From Novosphingobium sp. B1 (lineage in GTDB: Bacteria > Pseudomonadota > Alphaproteobacteria > Sphingomonadales > Sphingomonadaceae): DNA of 64,000 nt. The notes beneath the pieces are model-generated. The model saw nothing but the letters and a program-made list of their open reading frames with translations. It did not search any database and was not told the origin of the DNA. The translations under genes and the position numbers were made by a program. Shown here piece by piece: positions 36,775 through 46,484 of the stretch (its first letter is position 1; the number at the start of each line of letters is the position of its first letter). The DNA is taken from contig NZ_FWXL01000001.1 in NCBI RefSeq assembly GCF_900176395.1, positions 1 through 64,000 on the forward strand, read 5' to 3'.

Positions 36775-38952
36775 TCAGGCCATTGCATCCAGATCGACGG
36801 TCACTTCTCGCGGCCAGAACCGCAGGGCTGCGCAAGCTGCAACAAAAGCCTTGGCATCCTTGCCCGATCCCAGCGCGACACAGCCTTCGTCGAGCTCGGG
36901 TGGAATGCGTGCGGCGGCAAACAGCGGCTCGGCATCCGCGCCGACTCCAATGAACTTGCAGTGCGCAAAGGCGTCGGACACGAAATCCTTGGCCGGAGCA
37001 TCCTGGGCCAACAGGACCGCACCCTCCGCCGAAGGCAGCACCGCCACCGCATCGTAGAGCACCGATGGACCGCCATCGATCTTCTGCTTGGCCGCGACAG
37101 CATCGCCGTTGTCGAGGACGACACCGCCGATCTTGGGCGCGATCACTTCCCATACCGCGCCTGCGGCTTCGACTGCGCCAGTGAGCGCCGCGAACAGAGC
37201 TCCGTCCGACCCATCGGTCAGCAGGATGCCAAGCTTGCGGCCCTTGAAGCTGTCCGGACCATTGGCAAGGATGCTGAGCTTGTCCGAAGTGGGCAGGTCG
37301 AGCGTAGGCTTTGCAGCTTTTGCGGGATCGGGCAGCGCCATTCCGAGGCCATTGGCGACCGAGGCCGCAAGATCCTCGTCAATGTTGCGCAGGTGCGAGA
37401 CAGCGCGCGCACGAATGTCGACGCGTGTGACCTTGCTTAATTCGAACACCAGCGCATCGCCAAGGTGCTTCTGTTCGATCGGCTGCTGGCTGAGATAGAA
37501 CATTCGCGCCTGGCTGTAGTGATCGGCAAAGGTCTCCGACCGGAGACGGGCTTTCGGGCCTTCGACGTCAGCGGCGAAACTCTTGAATCCCAGTTCCGGA
37601 TTCTCACGCGGACCGCCTTCAGGGCCCCACGAGTTTGGCTCGTAGTTGGCCCGTCCCTTGGGATTGACCATGGCCATATGGCCGTCCTGCTGGAAATGCA
37701 TCACCGGGCAGCGCGGAGCGTTGACCGGTATGTGGGTGAAGTTCGGCCCGCCAAGACGCTTGAGCTGGGTGTCGAGGTACGAGAAATTGCGCCCGTGCAG
37801 CAGCGGATCGTCGCTGAAGTCGATTCCAGGCGGCACGTTGGCTGTGCAGAACGCGACCTGTTCGGTCTCGGCGAAGAAGTTGTCGACGTTGCGATTGAGG
37901 GTCAGCGTACCGATCAGCCGGACGGGCACGTCTTCCTCGGGGATCAGTTTGGTCGCGTCGAGATGATCGAACGGTAGCCCATCGGCGGTCGCCTGGTCGA
38001 AGAGCTGGACGCCGAGGTCCCATTGCGGGAAGTCGCCGCTGTCGATTGCTTCCCACAGGTCGCGGCGATGGAAGTCGGGATCGGCGCCATTGATCTTGAC
38101 GGCTTCGTTCCACACCACCGATTGCAGGCCCTGTCGGGGCTTCCAGTGGAATTTGACGAAGGTGGACTTACCCTCGGCATTGATCAGGCGGAATGTGTGG
38201 ACGCCGAAGCCTTCGATCGTGCGGTAAGAGCGCGGAATGGTGCGGTCGGACATCTGCCACATCACCATGTGCCAGGCTTCGGGCATCAAGCTGGCGAAAT
38301 CCCAAAAGTTGTCATGCGCCGACTGCGCCTGCGGGAAGCCGCGGTCGGGCTCCTCCTTGACTGCGTGGACCAGATCAGGAAATTTGATCGCATCCTGGAT
38401 GAAGAACACCGGGATGTTGTTGCCCACAAGATCCCAGTTGCCCTCCGCCGTGTAGAGCTTGACCGCGAAGCCGCGCACATCGCGCGCGAGGTCGAACGAA
38501 CCGGCCCGGCCGGCGACGGTCGAGAAGCGCACAAAGGTCTCGGTCTGCTGACCGACCCTTGAGAGCACGTCGGCTGTGGTATAGTCAGCCAGGCTGTCGG
38601 TGAGTTCAAACACGCCGTGGGCACCTGTGCCGCGCGCGTGGACGACTCGCTCGGGAATGCGTTCGTGGTCGAAATGGAAGATTTTCTCGCGGAGCTGAAA
38701 GTCCTCCAGCAAAGTCGGGCCGCGTGGCCCCGCGCGCAGGCTATTCTGCCCGTCGCTGATCGGGATACCCTGCTGCGAAGTCATGGTTGCGGCAGGATCG
38801 CTGGTGGTCTGGTGGGTTTCTCCGCCGTTGCCCTGGGGCTCAGCATAACTGGTCGGCAGGTCCGACTGGGGCGGCAGTTTGGGTGCCTTCTTCGGCGTCT
38901 CGCCCTTCTGTTTCGATTTGTCGGAACGCTGGGCTTTATCAGGCTTGGGCAT
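36775..38952 (-). CDS. katE: Large-subunit catalase HPII
   Basis: 725 residues, the large clade-2 type that breaks down hydrogen peroxide. The distal His is in [16 protein letters not shown], the Asn in [19 protein letters not shown], and the haem-ligand Tyr in [16 protein letters not shown]. The C-terminal flavodoxin/DJ-1-like domain starts near [12 protein letters not shown] Lys/Pro-rich N-terminal tail precedes the core. AAGGA before ATG 38952 sets the start, 14 bases inside the PRC-barrel gene. It is cotranscribed with the PRC-barrel and Mfd-like genes. Confidence 0.96.
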   Translation of the reverse strand: MPKPDKAQRSDKSKQKGETPKKAPKLPPQSDLPTSYAEPQGNGGETHQTTSDPAATMTSQQGIPISDGQNSLRAGPRGPTLLEDFQLREKIFHFDHERIPERVVHARGTGAHGVFELTDSLADYTTADVLSRVGQQTETFVRFSTVAGRAGSFDLARDVRGFAVKLYTAEGNWDLVGNNIPVFFIQDAIKFPDLVHAVKEEPDRGFPQAQSAHDNFWDFASLMPEAWHMVMWQMSDRTIPRSYRTIEGFGVHTFRLINAEGKSTFVKFHWKPRQGLQSVVWNEAVKINGADPDFHRRDLWEAIDSGDFPQWDLGVQLFDQATADGLPFDHLDATKLIPEEDVPVRLIGTLTLNRNVDNFFAETEQVAFCTANVPPGIDFSDDPLLHGRNFSYLDTQLKRLGGPNFTHIPVNAPRCPVMHFQQDGHMAMVNPKGRANYEPNSWGPEGGPRENPELGFKSFAADVEGPKARLRSETFADHYSQARMFYLSQQPIEQKHLGDALVFELSKVTRVDIRARAVSHLRNIDEDLAASVANGLGMALPDPAKAAKPTLDLPTSDKLSILANGPDSFKGRKLGILLTDGSDGALFAALTGAVEAAGAVWEVIAPKIGGVVLDNGDAVAAKQKIDGGPSVLYDAVAVLPSAEGAVLLAQDAPAKDFVSDAFAHCKFIGVGADAEPLFAAARIPPELDEGCVALGSGKDAKAFVAACAALRFWPREVTVDLDAMA

Positions 38953-39586
38953 GGAAAAATCCTTTGGAACTGGAGGCAAACGAGAGATCATGGGAGTTTG
39001 AGGCGAGCGCTGGAGGCGCAACGGCAGGCCAGGCTTTCTCGTCGATTGGCGCAATGGCAGTGATTTGCTCGGCACTCAGATCACAGTGGATGCCATCACT
39101 TTCGAACGCGAGAAGGTCGGGCGCTATCGCCCGCAGGGTTTCGCCGGCACCGCCCACCCCGCCTTGGGATATGACGACATAACTCAGTGTCCGGCTTTCG
39201 CAGTCGTGCATGGTATCGACTACCGTCCCGACCTTCTCACCCCTTCCGTCAAAGACATTCGCGCCGATCGCGGACGCACCTGAATAAAGCGAGGGCACGT
39301 GCGCGCGCGCCCGGCTGCGCTGCTCCGCCAATTCGCTACCCGTTTCGTGCCGGGCCTGCCGCCCGAGCCAGCGCCACACGCCGAACAGGTTAACAAGCAA
39401 CAGAAAACCGTTGGTGATCGCCAGGCTTGGTTGCTCGGTGGTCAGGCCCACTGCAGCCCAGGCAACCGATCCGACGGTAAAGACGACAAATCCCCACCCC
39501 GTGATTTTTGTCCCCAGATTGGCGGCTGTCATCATCGCCGCAATCATGGTCGCAGCTGAAGCAATCCAGGCGGCGACATCAGGCAT
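38939..39586 (-). CDS. Membrane protein with PRC-barrel domain
   Basis: 215 residues. Three hydrophobic segments (about 5-20, 28-48 and 55-72) precede a cytoplasmic or periplasmic PRC-barrel: [42 protein letters not shown]-like [15 protein letters not shown]-barrel proteins serve as small regulatory or protein-interaction modules. It heads the operon with katE. The C-terminal tail overlaps the katE start. Confidence 0.75.
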   Translation of the reverse strand: MPDVAAWIASAATMIAAMMTAANLGTKITGWGFVVFTVGSVAWAAVGLTTEQPSLAITNGFLLLVNLFGVWRWLGRQARHETGSELAEQRSRARAHVPSLYSGASAIGANVFDGRGEKVGTVVDTMHDCESRTLSYVVISQGGVGGAGETLRAIAPDLLAFESDGIHCDLSAEQITAIAPIDEKAWPAVAPPALASNSHDLSFASSSKGFFHAQA

Positions 39587-39646
39587 TGCGGTACAACTCC
39601 CTAGTCTCGCCCAAGGTAGGGCACGGGAACGATCAAATGGGCGGAC

Positions 39647-40834
39647 TTACGTCGCTGTCGACAAGCCAGGCTTGAGCACGACCTTGGTCGCCTCGTTCTG
39701 CTGATCGTGGAACAGCTTGTACCCTTCAGCAGCATCTTCGAGCGGCAAGCGGTGGCTTATCAGGAAGGTGGTGTCGATCTTGTCCTCAAGCACCGCAGCA
39801 AGCAGCGCGGGTAGATACTTCTGAACGTGGGTCTGCCCGGTGCGAAGCGTCAGGCCCTTTTCCATAAGAGCTCCGAGCGGAAACTTGTCGACGAACCCGC
39901 CATAGACTGCAGGCATCGACACCCGGCCGCCCTTGCGACAGGCGATGATGGCCTGGCGGATCGCATGGGTGCGCTCGGTGCCGAGGAAGGTCGAGGCCTT
40001 GATCTGGTCGACCACGTTATCGACGAACAACCCGTGCGCTTCGAGGCCCACCGCATCGATCACCGCATCGGGGCCGATCCCGCCGGTCATCAGCATCAGC
40101 GCCTCATAGGTATCGCTCTCTTCGAAATTGATCGTCTCTGCCCCGAAACGGCGCGCCAGTTCGAGCCGCTTGGGGAAGTGGTCTATCGCGATCACCCGCT
40201 CGGCGCCGAGCAGGAACGCCGACTGGACCGCAAACAATCCGACCGGGCCGCAACCCCATACCGCCACGGTATCGCCTGGCTCGATGTCGCAGTTTTCCGC
40301 CGCCATCCACCCGGTTGGCAGGATGTCCGACAGGAACAGCACCTTGTCGTCCTCGATCCCTTCGGGGATCACGATGGGGCCAACGTCGGAGAATGGCACA
40401 CGCACATATTCGGCCTGGCCGCCCGAGTAGCCGCCCGTCATATGGCTGTAGCCGAACAGCCCGGACATCGGCTGTCCGTAGGCTTCGCGCGCGATGTCCT
40501 GGTTGTCGGCGGGCAGGCCATTGTCACACGCCGAGAACTGTGCCTTGCCGCAGTGGTAGCAGCTGCCGCAAGCGATAGTGAACGGCACCACCGCGCGCTG
40601 GCCGATCTTCAGCGTGCTTTTCGGGCCGATCTCCACCACCTCACCCATAAACTCGTGGCCCAGAATGTCCCCGGCCTGCATCGTCGGGATATAGTGATCG
40701 TAGAGGTGCAGGTCCGAACCGCAGATCGCTGTAGACGTGACCTTGATAATCGCGTCGCGCGGGTTGACGATGCCGGGATCGTCAACCGTTTCGACGCGGA
40801 CATCATGCTTTCCGTGCCAGGTGAGTGCGCGCAT
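39647..40834 (-). CDS. Zinc-dependent alcohol dehydrogenase (glutathione-independent formaldehyde-DH-like)
   Basis: 395 residues of the medium-chain family. Catalytic zinc ligands are Cys in [12 protein letters not shown] and His/Glu in [10 protein letters not shown]. The structural-zinc region carries [16 protein letters not shown]. The NAD site is [20 protein letters not shown]. The extended insert around 110-140 resembles formaldehyde-dismutase-like enzymes. AGGAAGGA precedes ATG 40834. It is the second gene behind an EcfG-type promoter, so reactive-aldehyde detoxification under stress is likely. Confidence 0.9.
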   Translation of the reverse strand: MRALTWHGKHDVRVETVDDPGIVNPRDAIIKVTSTAICGSDLHLYDHYIPTMQAGDILGHEFMGEVVEIGPKSTLKIGQRAVVPFTIACGSCYHCGKAQFSACDNGLPADNQDIAREAYGQPMSGLFGYSHMTGGYSGGQAEYVRVPFSDVGPIVIPEGIEDDKVLFLSDILPTGWMAAENCDIEPGDTVAVWGCGPVGLFAVQSAFLLGAERVIAIDHFPKRLELARRFGAETINFEESDTYEALMLMTGGIGPDAVIDAVGLEAHGLFVDNVVDQIKASTFLGTERTHAIRQAIIACRKGGRVSMPAVYGGFVDKFPLGALMEKGLTLRTGQTHVQKYLPALLAAVLEDKIDTTFLISHRLPLEDAAEGYKLFHDQQNEATKVVLKPGLSTAT

Positions 40835-40838
40835 CGGC

Positions 40839-41393
40839 TTATCCTTCCTGCTCGGCAAAGATCGCCGGATTGCGCGCCGCCGTCGCGATTTCGCCGGTTT
40901 CGAGCAATTGTTTAAGGCGCCGCAGGTCGCGGCGGGTCTGGATCGACGGTTCGCGCTGAAACAGTTTGGCGACCAGCTTTCCCAGGATGCCGCCAGGCGG
41001 CTCATACGCGATTGTTGCAGTTACGACGGTGCCACGCGCGCCGGCTTCCGCAAAAGCTACCCGCCCACTGTTGGTGACATCGCCGCCGTCTTCGGATTGC
41101 CAAGTGAGGGATTGTCCTTCGATCTCGTCGATAATCCGGGAATCCCATTCGTAGCGGCTGTCGGCCGGTCCCTTTACAACCCAGTGCGAGCGTTTGTCGT
41201 CGAGCACATCGATACGTTCGATATTCTCCATAAATTGCGGCAGCTGTGCGAAGTCCCGGAAGAAAGCGTAGACCTCGCTGGCCGGGCGATTGATGGTGAC
41301 GCTGCTCGCGAGAAGCTGGCGGGAACCCTTGGTGTCCTTGGACGTGACCACGGCGGCGTCGTCGCGGGGATGAGATTTTTCGGTTTGGAACAT
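40839..41393 (-). CDS. SRPBCC-family (polyketide cyclase-like) protein
   Basis: 184 residues. The START/Bet v1-like pattern [40 protein letters not shown] and [19 protein letters not shown] matches the SRPBCC group found in bacterial stress operons. A lipid-binding or membrane role is possible; no enzyme activity is evident. ATG 41393 lies 10 bases after a perfect EcfG -10 element. Cotranscribed with the zinc dehydrogenase. Confidence 0.87.
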   Translation of the reverse strand: MFQTEKSHPRDDAAVVTSKDTKGSRQLLASSVTINRPASEVYAFFRDFAQLPQFMENIERIDVLDDKRSHWVVKGPADSRYEWDSRIIDEIEGQSLTWQSEDGGDVTNSGRVAFAEAGARGTVVTATIAYEPPGGILGKLVAKLFQREPSIQTRRDLRRLKQLLETGEIATAARNPAIFAEQEG

Positions 41394-41402
41394 GGCCCCT
41401 TT

Positions 41403-41427
41403 AACGGCTCCCAATAGCGCGAGTTCC
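41403..41427 (-). promoter_or_regulatory. EcfG-type general stress promoter
   Basis: On the reverse strand: GGAAC (41423-41427), exactly 16 bases, then CGTT (41403-41406), 10 bases before the SRPBCC start. This is a perfect match to the GGAAC-N16/17-CGTT consensus of the alphaproteobacterial EcfG sigma factor. Confidence 0.8.
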
Positions 41428-41431
41428 GACG

Positions 41432-42487
41432 ATGCGTGAAGAAAACACGGGCGCAACTTGGCGGAACCAAAGACCTGCCAATGTGGTTTTACGCACACGA
41501 CACTGCGCACAGTCGGGGGAACCTGCCATCGATACTTATGACATCGCGATTGTCGGAGCCGGACCTGCCGGGCTCAGCGCTGCGCTCTATGCCGCCCGTT
41601 ATTGCCGTAGGACGCTCGTCCTGCACGACGGCACCGCGCGCGCCTCACGAATTCCTCTTACACACAATGCGCCCGGATTTGATGCCGGTATTGCCGGAAC
41701 CGATCTGCTCGAGCGAATGACGCGTCACGCCCAAAAGTTCGGTGCACAGCTGGTCAAGGCGCGGGTGGTGAAGCTCACAGCGCCCGAGAGCCAGTTCCTA
41801 CTGGAGGACGAAAAGGGTGCGATCTGGTCGGCTCGGGCTGTGATCCTTGCCACCGGACTTGAGCTGAACCAGATCCCGCTCGATGACGAGATGCACGAAA
41901 CTGCCATCGCCAACGGCGTCCTGCGTTACTGCCCGGTCTGCGATGGCTTCGAGCATAAGGGTGCCCGGATTGCGGTGCTCGGCTGCGACATATCAGGCGC
42001 TGCTGAGGCTCTATTCCTGTCGACTTATTCGGACGACGTAACACTTCTTCCGCGGCGCGAAGTTGAACTGACCCGGGAGGAGCAACGCGATCTTGGACAG
42101 GCCGGCATCAAAGTCGTTTCGGAGGCGGTATCCCGTTTCGAACCCACAAAATGCGAGATGCGTCTTCATTTCGAAGATCAATCTGAGCCGCTCGCCTTTG
42201 ACGTCCTTTATCCCGCACTGGGGTGCAGACCCCGCAGTGTCCTTGCCCGTCAGCTCGGTCTGGTGATCGAGGAGTCCGGCAAGGTCGCCGCCACCGCCCC
42301 CTTGGGCACCGAAATACCGGGCCTGTTCTGTGCAGGCGATGTGGTCGATGGCCTCGACCAGATCAGCGTCGCGATGGGCCACGGAGCGATGGCCGCCACC
42401 AGGGCGCACAACTGGCTGCGGGCCTCCGATGGCGACACGGTGGAAGCGGTGCTGGATCTGGATGGGGGCAACACAGCGCATGGCTAG
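41432..42487 (+). CDS. Thioredoxin-reductase-like flavoprotein
   Basis: FAD site IAIVGAGPAGLSAALYAARY, redox-active CxxC in YCPVCDGFEHKG, NAD(P) site IAVLGCDISGAAEALFL, and the C-terminal FCAGDVVDGLDQISVAMGHG are all of the thioredoxin-reductase class. At NADP contacts the pattern departs from classical TrxB, so it may serve another disulfide partner. The start is uncertain: ATG 41432 adds about 34 residues that look non-native and overlaps the divergent promoter region; a GTG near 41483 or a lost start is possible. The next gene overlaps its end. Confidence 0.83.
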   Translation: MREENTGATWRNQRPANVVLRTRHCAQSGEPAIDTYDIAIVGAGPAGLSAALYAARYCRRTLVLHDGTARASRIPLTHNAPGFDAGIAGTDLLERMTRHAQKFGAQLVKARVVKLTAPESQFLLEDEKGAIWSARAVILATGLELNQIPLDDEMHETAIANGVLRYCPVCDGFEHKGARIAVLGCDISGAAEALFLSTYSDDVTLLPRREVELTREEQRDLGQAGIKVVSEAVSRFEPTKCEMRLHFEDQSEPLAFDVLYPALGCRPRSVLARQLGLVIEESGKVAATAPLGTEIPGLFCAGDVVDGLDQISVAMGHGAMAATRAHNWLRASDGDTVEAVLDLDGGNTAHG

Positions 42488-43370
42488 TGCAGGGAGTTCC
42501 GGCGCCCCGTGGCGCCTGGGCTGGCCCGTCTGGTCGCGGATGCTCAAGGATGCATGGCGGGACAGCGGCGAGGATAACCTTGGTTTGATTGCGGCCGGCG
42601 TTGCCTTCTATGGCTTCCTCTCGCTGGTGCCCGCGCTTAGTGCGACGCTGTTGCTTTATGGGCTGTTCGCGTCTCCGGAGATGCTTGGTGACGCATTGCT
42701 GTCACTCAGCAAGCACCTGCCAGCAGAGGCTGCCAAAGTCGTTGGCGACCAGATCGCTTCGCTTGTTGCCGCGCCGTCTGCTGGCAAAAGCTGGGGTGCC
42801 GCTATGGCACTTGGTCTTGCGATATATGGGGCGACTAAGGGTGTAGATGGTCTGGTGACCGCTTTGACCATTGCCTACGACCTTCAGGAATCGAGAAACT
42901 GGCTCCACCGGACCGCGACCATACTGGCATTGACCTCTGGCGCTGTCATTTTTGTCGTCGTCTCGCTCGCGGCCGTCAGCGCGCTCAACCTTCCGGCAGC
43001 GCTGCTTCCAGTCGCGTTCGACACCGCTTGGCTTCTGGCCATTGCGGGCAGCGCGCTGCTGCTGGCAACAGGTACACTTGCCGCGGCGGCCTTGTTCCGC
43101 TTTGCGCCGCCGCCTCCCATTCGGCAATTTTGCTGGCTCAGTCCCGGTGCCATGTTTGCCGCGCTGGGCTGGTTTGCCGTGACTTCTGGCTTTGCCTGGT
43201 ATGCCGCGAACTTCGGTAATTATAGCGCAACCTGGGGAGCACTGGCGGGCATCGTCGTCCTTCTGACCTGGCTCTATCTTTGCGCGTTTATTCTCCTCCT
43301 TGGAGCGGAACTCAACGCCCAGCTCGACGCTGTAACGCGAGGTACTGCCAGCTCGGAGAAAGACAAATGA
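42480..43370 (+). CDS. YihY/BrkB-family membrane protein
   Basis: 296 residues with six hydrophobic segments and the YihY signature (LIAAGVAFYGFLSLVPALSA near the N-terminus, FGNYSATWGALAGIVVLLTW and LYLCAFILLLGAELNAQLDA near the end). The family was once called ribonuclease BN; its role is unknown and probably transport or membrane-related. It overlaps the flavoprotein by eight bases and the following phosphatase frame by four (ATGA). Confidence 0.9.
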   Translation: MASAGSSGAPWRLGWPVWSRMLKDAWRDSGEDNLGLIAAGVAFYGFLSLVPALSATLLLYGLFASPEMLGDALLSLSKHLPAEAAKVVGDQIASLVAAPSAGKSWGAAMALGLAIYGATKGVDGLVTALTIAYDLQESRNWLHRTATILALTSGAVIFVVVSLAAVSALNLPAALLPVAFDTAWLLAIAGSALLLATGTLAAAALFRFAPPPPIRQFCWLSPGAMFAALGWFAVTSGFAWYAANFGNYSATWGALAGIVVLLTWLYLCAFILLLGAELNAQLDAVTRGTASSEKDK

Positions 43371-44071
43371 CCCCTCGTTGGCCATCGATCTAGTGGGTAG
43401 TCCGTCATGGCCAGAGTGCAGGCAATGTGGCGCGCGACGCGGCCCATGGCGAGGGTATCCCGCGGATCACTCTCACCCACCGCCATGTCGATGTGCCGCT
43501 TTCCGACCTGGGCCGCGAACAGGCGGCAGCGCTCGGACGCTGGTTCGCGTCGTTTGAACCAGACGCTCAACCGGAAATCCTGCTCGCGTCGCCCTATATA
43601 CGCGCGGTCCAGACCGCCAAGCTGTTCGGCGCCGCTGGCGGCTACGATCCGCACGAGCCCATCTGCATCGACGAGCGGCTGCGCGAGAAGGAATTCGGCA
43701 TCCTCGACGGATTGACCACAGCAGCCGTCGGCGAATTGCAACCCGAGCAGGCGGCGTTTCGCAAATTGCTCGGCAAGTTCTACCACCGTCCGCCGGGCGG
43801 CGAATCTTGGGTAGATGTCATCTTCCGCCTGCGCGCGCTGTTGGACACCGTGTCGTTACACAACGGCGGGCGGCGGGTGATGATTGTGGCGCACCAGGTG
43901 GTGGTGCTGTGCCTGCGGTACATCATCGAGAACATGTCTGAAGACCAGATTCTGGCGATCGACCGCGAGGGAGATGTCGCCAACTGCGCGATCACCGAAT
44001 ATCGTCTCGATGATGCGCAGGGCCGTGATGGCAAGTTGTGCTGGCACGCTACAACATTACTGCACCAATGA
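43367..44071 (+). pseudogene. Histidine-phosphatase-family protein with an early stop
   Basis: ATG 43367 overlaps the YihY stop and begins MTPRWPSI, then TAG at 43391-43393, then directly WVVRHGQSAGNVARDAA. RHG is the catalytic motif of phosphoglycerate-mutase-like phosphatases. The downstream frame is whole: LSDLGREQAAALGRWF, ASPYIRAVQTAKLF, REKEFGILDG, MIVAHQVVVLCLRYII with the second catalytic His. The first start after the stop (GTG 43427) would remove the catalytic RHG. So either codon 9 is a true nonsense mutation or a sequencing error changed it. Confidence 0.75.
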
Positions 44072-44122
44072 CCGAGCAGGCGACTTCGGTCACTGCGGCC
44101 CCGGACAAGATTGTCGCGGCGC

Positions 44123-44834
44123 GTGGCTGAAGAAGTCCGCCCCCTCGACAGCGATTGGCTTCGGGCGCATCCGCTTCCCGTACCCGACAATGCGGCCGAC
44201 AAAAACAGTCGCGGACGGGTGCTCGCAATTGGCGGGTCCGCGACAGTCCCGGGCGGCATCCAACTCACTGTCGAGGCAGCACTACGCGCTGGAGCTAGCA
44301 AAATTCAGGTGGTGAGCGTCGAAAGCGCGCCGCTCTCACTGGGCATCGCCATGCCAGAAGTTGCCGTTTGCAGTGCCGCGGAATCGTGCTGGCGAGATTG
44401 CAATGAAAAACTCGGCTCCGCTTTCGAACTTCTTGGGAATGTGCGATGCTGTGGTCGCCGGGCCGGCGATGTCCGATGGTAAAGCGGCATCCAAGGTTAC
44501 CGGTCACCTGCTAAGATTGTGCCACGCCCAATTGGTGCTCGATGCCGCGATGCTGATGTATCTTGTCTCCCATGCGGATCGTCTTCGCTCGCTCGCACAT
44601 CCCTCAGTATTGACGCCGCACATCGGAGCGCTGGCGGCAATGCTGGCCTGTGACGCTGACGAGATCGAGCAAAACCGACTGAGCGCCGTGAAGAAAGCCA
44701 GTTCTCGATTTGGGGCGGTGTGCGTGCTCAAAGGTGCAACCAGTCTGAGCGCCGCGCCAGGCGGCGATGCGTTCGCCTATGCCGGGGGTGGAGTCGGGTT
44801 GCCCGGCGGTGAGGACGATAGGCAGAGCCGTTAG
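44123..44834 (+). pseudogene. ADP-dependent NAD(P)HX dehydratase (NnrD-like), frameshifted
   Basis: GTG 44123 begins a frame with LPVPDNAADKNSRGRVLAIG, then ATVPGGIQLTVEAALRAGAS and LSLGIAMPEVAV, the N-terminal half of the ribokinase-like NAD(P)HX dehydratase. Near 44370-44400 the match moves to another frame, which continues CDAVVAGPAMSDGKAA, LVLDAAMLMYLVSHADRLRS, LTPHIGALAAMLACDADEIE and ends AYAGGGVGLPGG before a second break, where GGSGDVLAG would be expected. At least one frameshift and a lost C-terminus make it non-functional. It abuts an exonuclease fragment. Confidence 0.7.
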
Positions 44835-45335
44835 AATGAGGCCGCAATCAACGGGGTGCTCGTGGCTGGCTTTTATCTGCTAAACGGCAATCCCCGCCCG
44901 GGGCCGAAATTCGAATACAAACTGCACTGGTTCGAAAGGCTCGAGGCGCATCTTGCGACACTTATTGGTCTCGATGTGCCAGTGGTCATCGCGGGTGATT
45001 TCAACGTCATGCCGACTGATCTTGACGTCTACGCGCCTGACCGCTGGCGTGACGATGCCTTGTTTGCCCCAAAAGTTCGCGCCGTTTACGCGCGATTGCA
45101 GGAACAGGGCTGGAGTGACGCGATACGAAAGCTGCATCCGGATAAAGCCATATATACATTCTGGAAATATTGGCGACGTTCGTTCGAGCGCAATGCCGGG
45201 CTCACGATAGATCATGTTTTGCTCAACCCGGCAGCAGCGAAATTTCTCGAAGCGGCAAAGGTCGATCTACGACCAAGAGCTTGGGAGAGCGCTAGCGATC
45301 ATGCTCCGGTCATGATTGAACTCGACATCGATTAG
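44835..45335 (+). pseudogene. Exonuclease III (XthA-like), 3' part only
   Basis: The frame starts directly after a stop, with AINGVLVAGFYLLNGNPRPG, KFEYKLHWFERLEAHLATLI, VIAGDFNVMPTDLDV, YTFWKYWRRSFERNAGLTID and the C-terminal ESASDHAPVMIELD. These are the second half of the AP-endonuclease/exonuclease III fold, including the GDFN and SDHAP active-site motifs. About 95 N-terminal residues with the first metal ligands are missing, so it is almost certainly inactive. GTG 44856 is the only candidate start. Confidence 0.75.
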
Positions 45336-45347
45336 GCTCCGTCCAGG

Positions 45348-46320
45348 TCATACCCATTTTCGCCATTTCGCGACAACAAACGATGCGATGCCAAAGGCTG
45401 TCAACCCAGCTATGACGATCTCGAACCCGAACATTCCGCTCTCGAACAACGGTAGCTTGAAGTTCATTCCTAACAAGCCTGCGACCGCTGCGCAGAAGCC
45501 GATAACCGCGGTCAGAAAGGTTAGTACCTTGACAAGGTCGTTGGTCTGCTGCGTTGTGATCGAGGTGTAAAGATCGAAGCTGCCGACCACAACATCGCGG
45601 GTTCGCTCCACTTCGTCAATTGCGCGTTCGTACCGTGATACCAGACGCTCGAACGGGCCCAACGCCGCGCGATCGAAATTCTGAGCGAAATCAGGGCGCA
45701 GGAAGCCGTAGAAGATCGCCCGTTGGCTCGACAACTGCGCCCGCAGCTTCGAAACACGCAACCTGACATCGACGATCTTGCCAGGATCTCGCGCTGGGTG
45801 CCGTCTGCCAGGATGGCGGCATCGAGTTGGTCAGTGTCGGCCTCGATATCGGATACTTCTTCGAAGTACTGGGTCAGGTGCCAATCCAGCAGCGAGGCCG
45901 CCAGCAGGGCTGGACTTAACTTGCCGATATCGGTCTCACCCTTATCCTGCGCGCGAAAGTCGGAGAGATATCGAACCTGCTCGCGGTGGACCGTTATCAG
46001 CCACCGGGTTCCAACAATCATGCCAAGTTGGACCCCTCGCGGCGCGTATTGGAACGAAAATCGCCAGGCGCGTCGATGGCGAATGCGAAGGAGTCGGTAT
46101 AGTTATCTAGCAACGCATCGCGCTTTAGATCGACGACCCGTTCGAACATTTTTGGTGTAATGCCAAATGCCGAACCGATCGCCGCCAGGTCCTCGCCGCT
46201 ACTGCCTTCGATATCGATCCACAGCAGTTGGTCATCGCGAAGCTCGGAAGGCAGGGGTATAATTCCCTGAACCTCCTCGTCGCCTCCCTTGGCATCATAG
46301 ATGAAGGTATGGATAGCCAT
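45348..46320 (-). pseudogene. CorA-family magnesium/cobalt transporter with two frameshifts
   Basis: Three overlapping leftward frames together make one CorA-like protein. The first begins MAIHTFIYDAKGGDEEVQ at 46320 and runs to DAPGDFRS near 46060. The second begins near VQLGMIVGTRWLITVHREQV and covers the helical domain to DGTQREILA. The third starts near VRLRVSKLRAQLSSQRAIFY and ends with the pore helix region VLTFLTAVIGFCAAVAGLLG followed by MNF (the CorA GMN-type signature reads GMNF). The shifts lie near 46020-46040 and 45780. An EcfG-type promoter is still in place upstream. Confidence 0.75.
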
Positions 46321-46328
46321 TATCCGAA

Positions 46329-46354
46329 AACGGCGCGCTAGGGCGAACGGTTCC
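46329..46354 (-). promoter_or_regulatory. EcfG-type promoter for the corA-like gene
   Basis: On the reverse strand: GGAAC (46350-46354), 17 bases, then CGTT (46329-46332), nine bases before the corA-like start. This is a perfect match to the general stress consensus. Confidence 0.7.
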
Positions 46355-46364
46355 TGCCTTCCCC

Positions 46365-46388
46365 GGAACATTCAGGTTTGCCCCCGTT
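46365..46388 (+). promoter_or_regulatory. Possible EcfG-type promoter for the second hemerythrin gene
   Basis: GGAAC at 46365-46369 and CGTT at 46385-46388 lie in the right order, but the spacer is 15 rather than 16-17 bases. About 95 bases remain to the start codon. Confidence 0.35.
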
Positions 46389-46484
46389 GGAGCAACGGAT
46401 CGCCGGGCTGAATACGCGACAGAAAGCCGCGGTCATCGATTTCCGCGCCTTCATCCGGCCAACACGGCAATCAGGAAATTTACC

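Noticed and set aside
39587-39646. GGAAC on the plus strand considered as an EcfG promoter
   Set aside because: It points away from the katE operon, has no CGTT at the right distance and no gene downstream on that strand.
41515-41540. GGAAC upstream of the thioredoxin-reductase-like coding core
   Set aside because: No GTT-type -10 element at 16-17 bases; it lies within the open frame.
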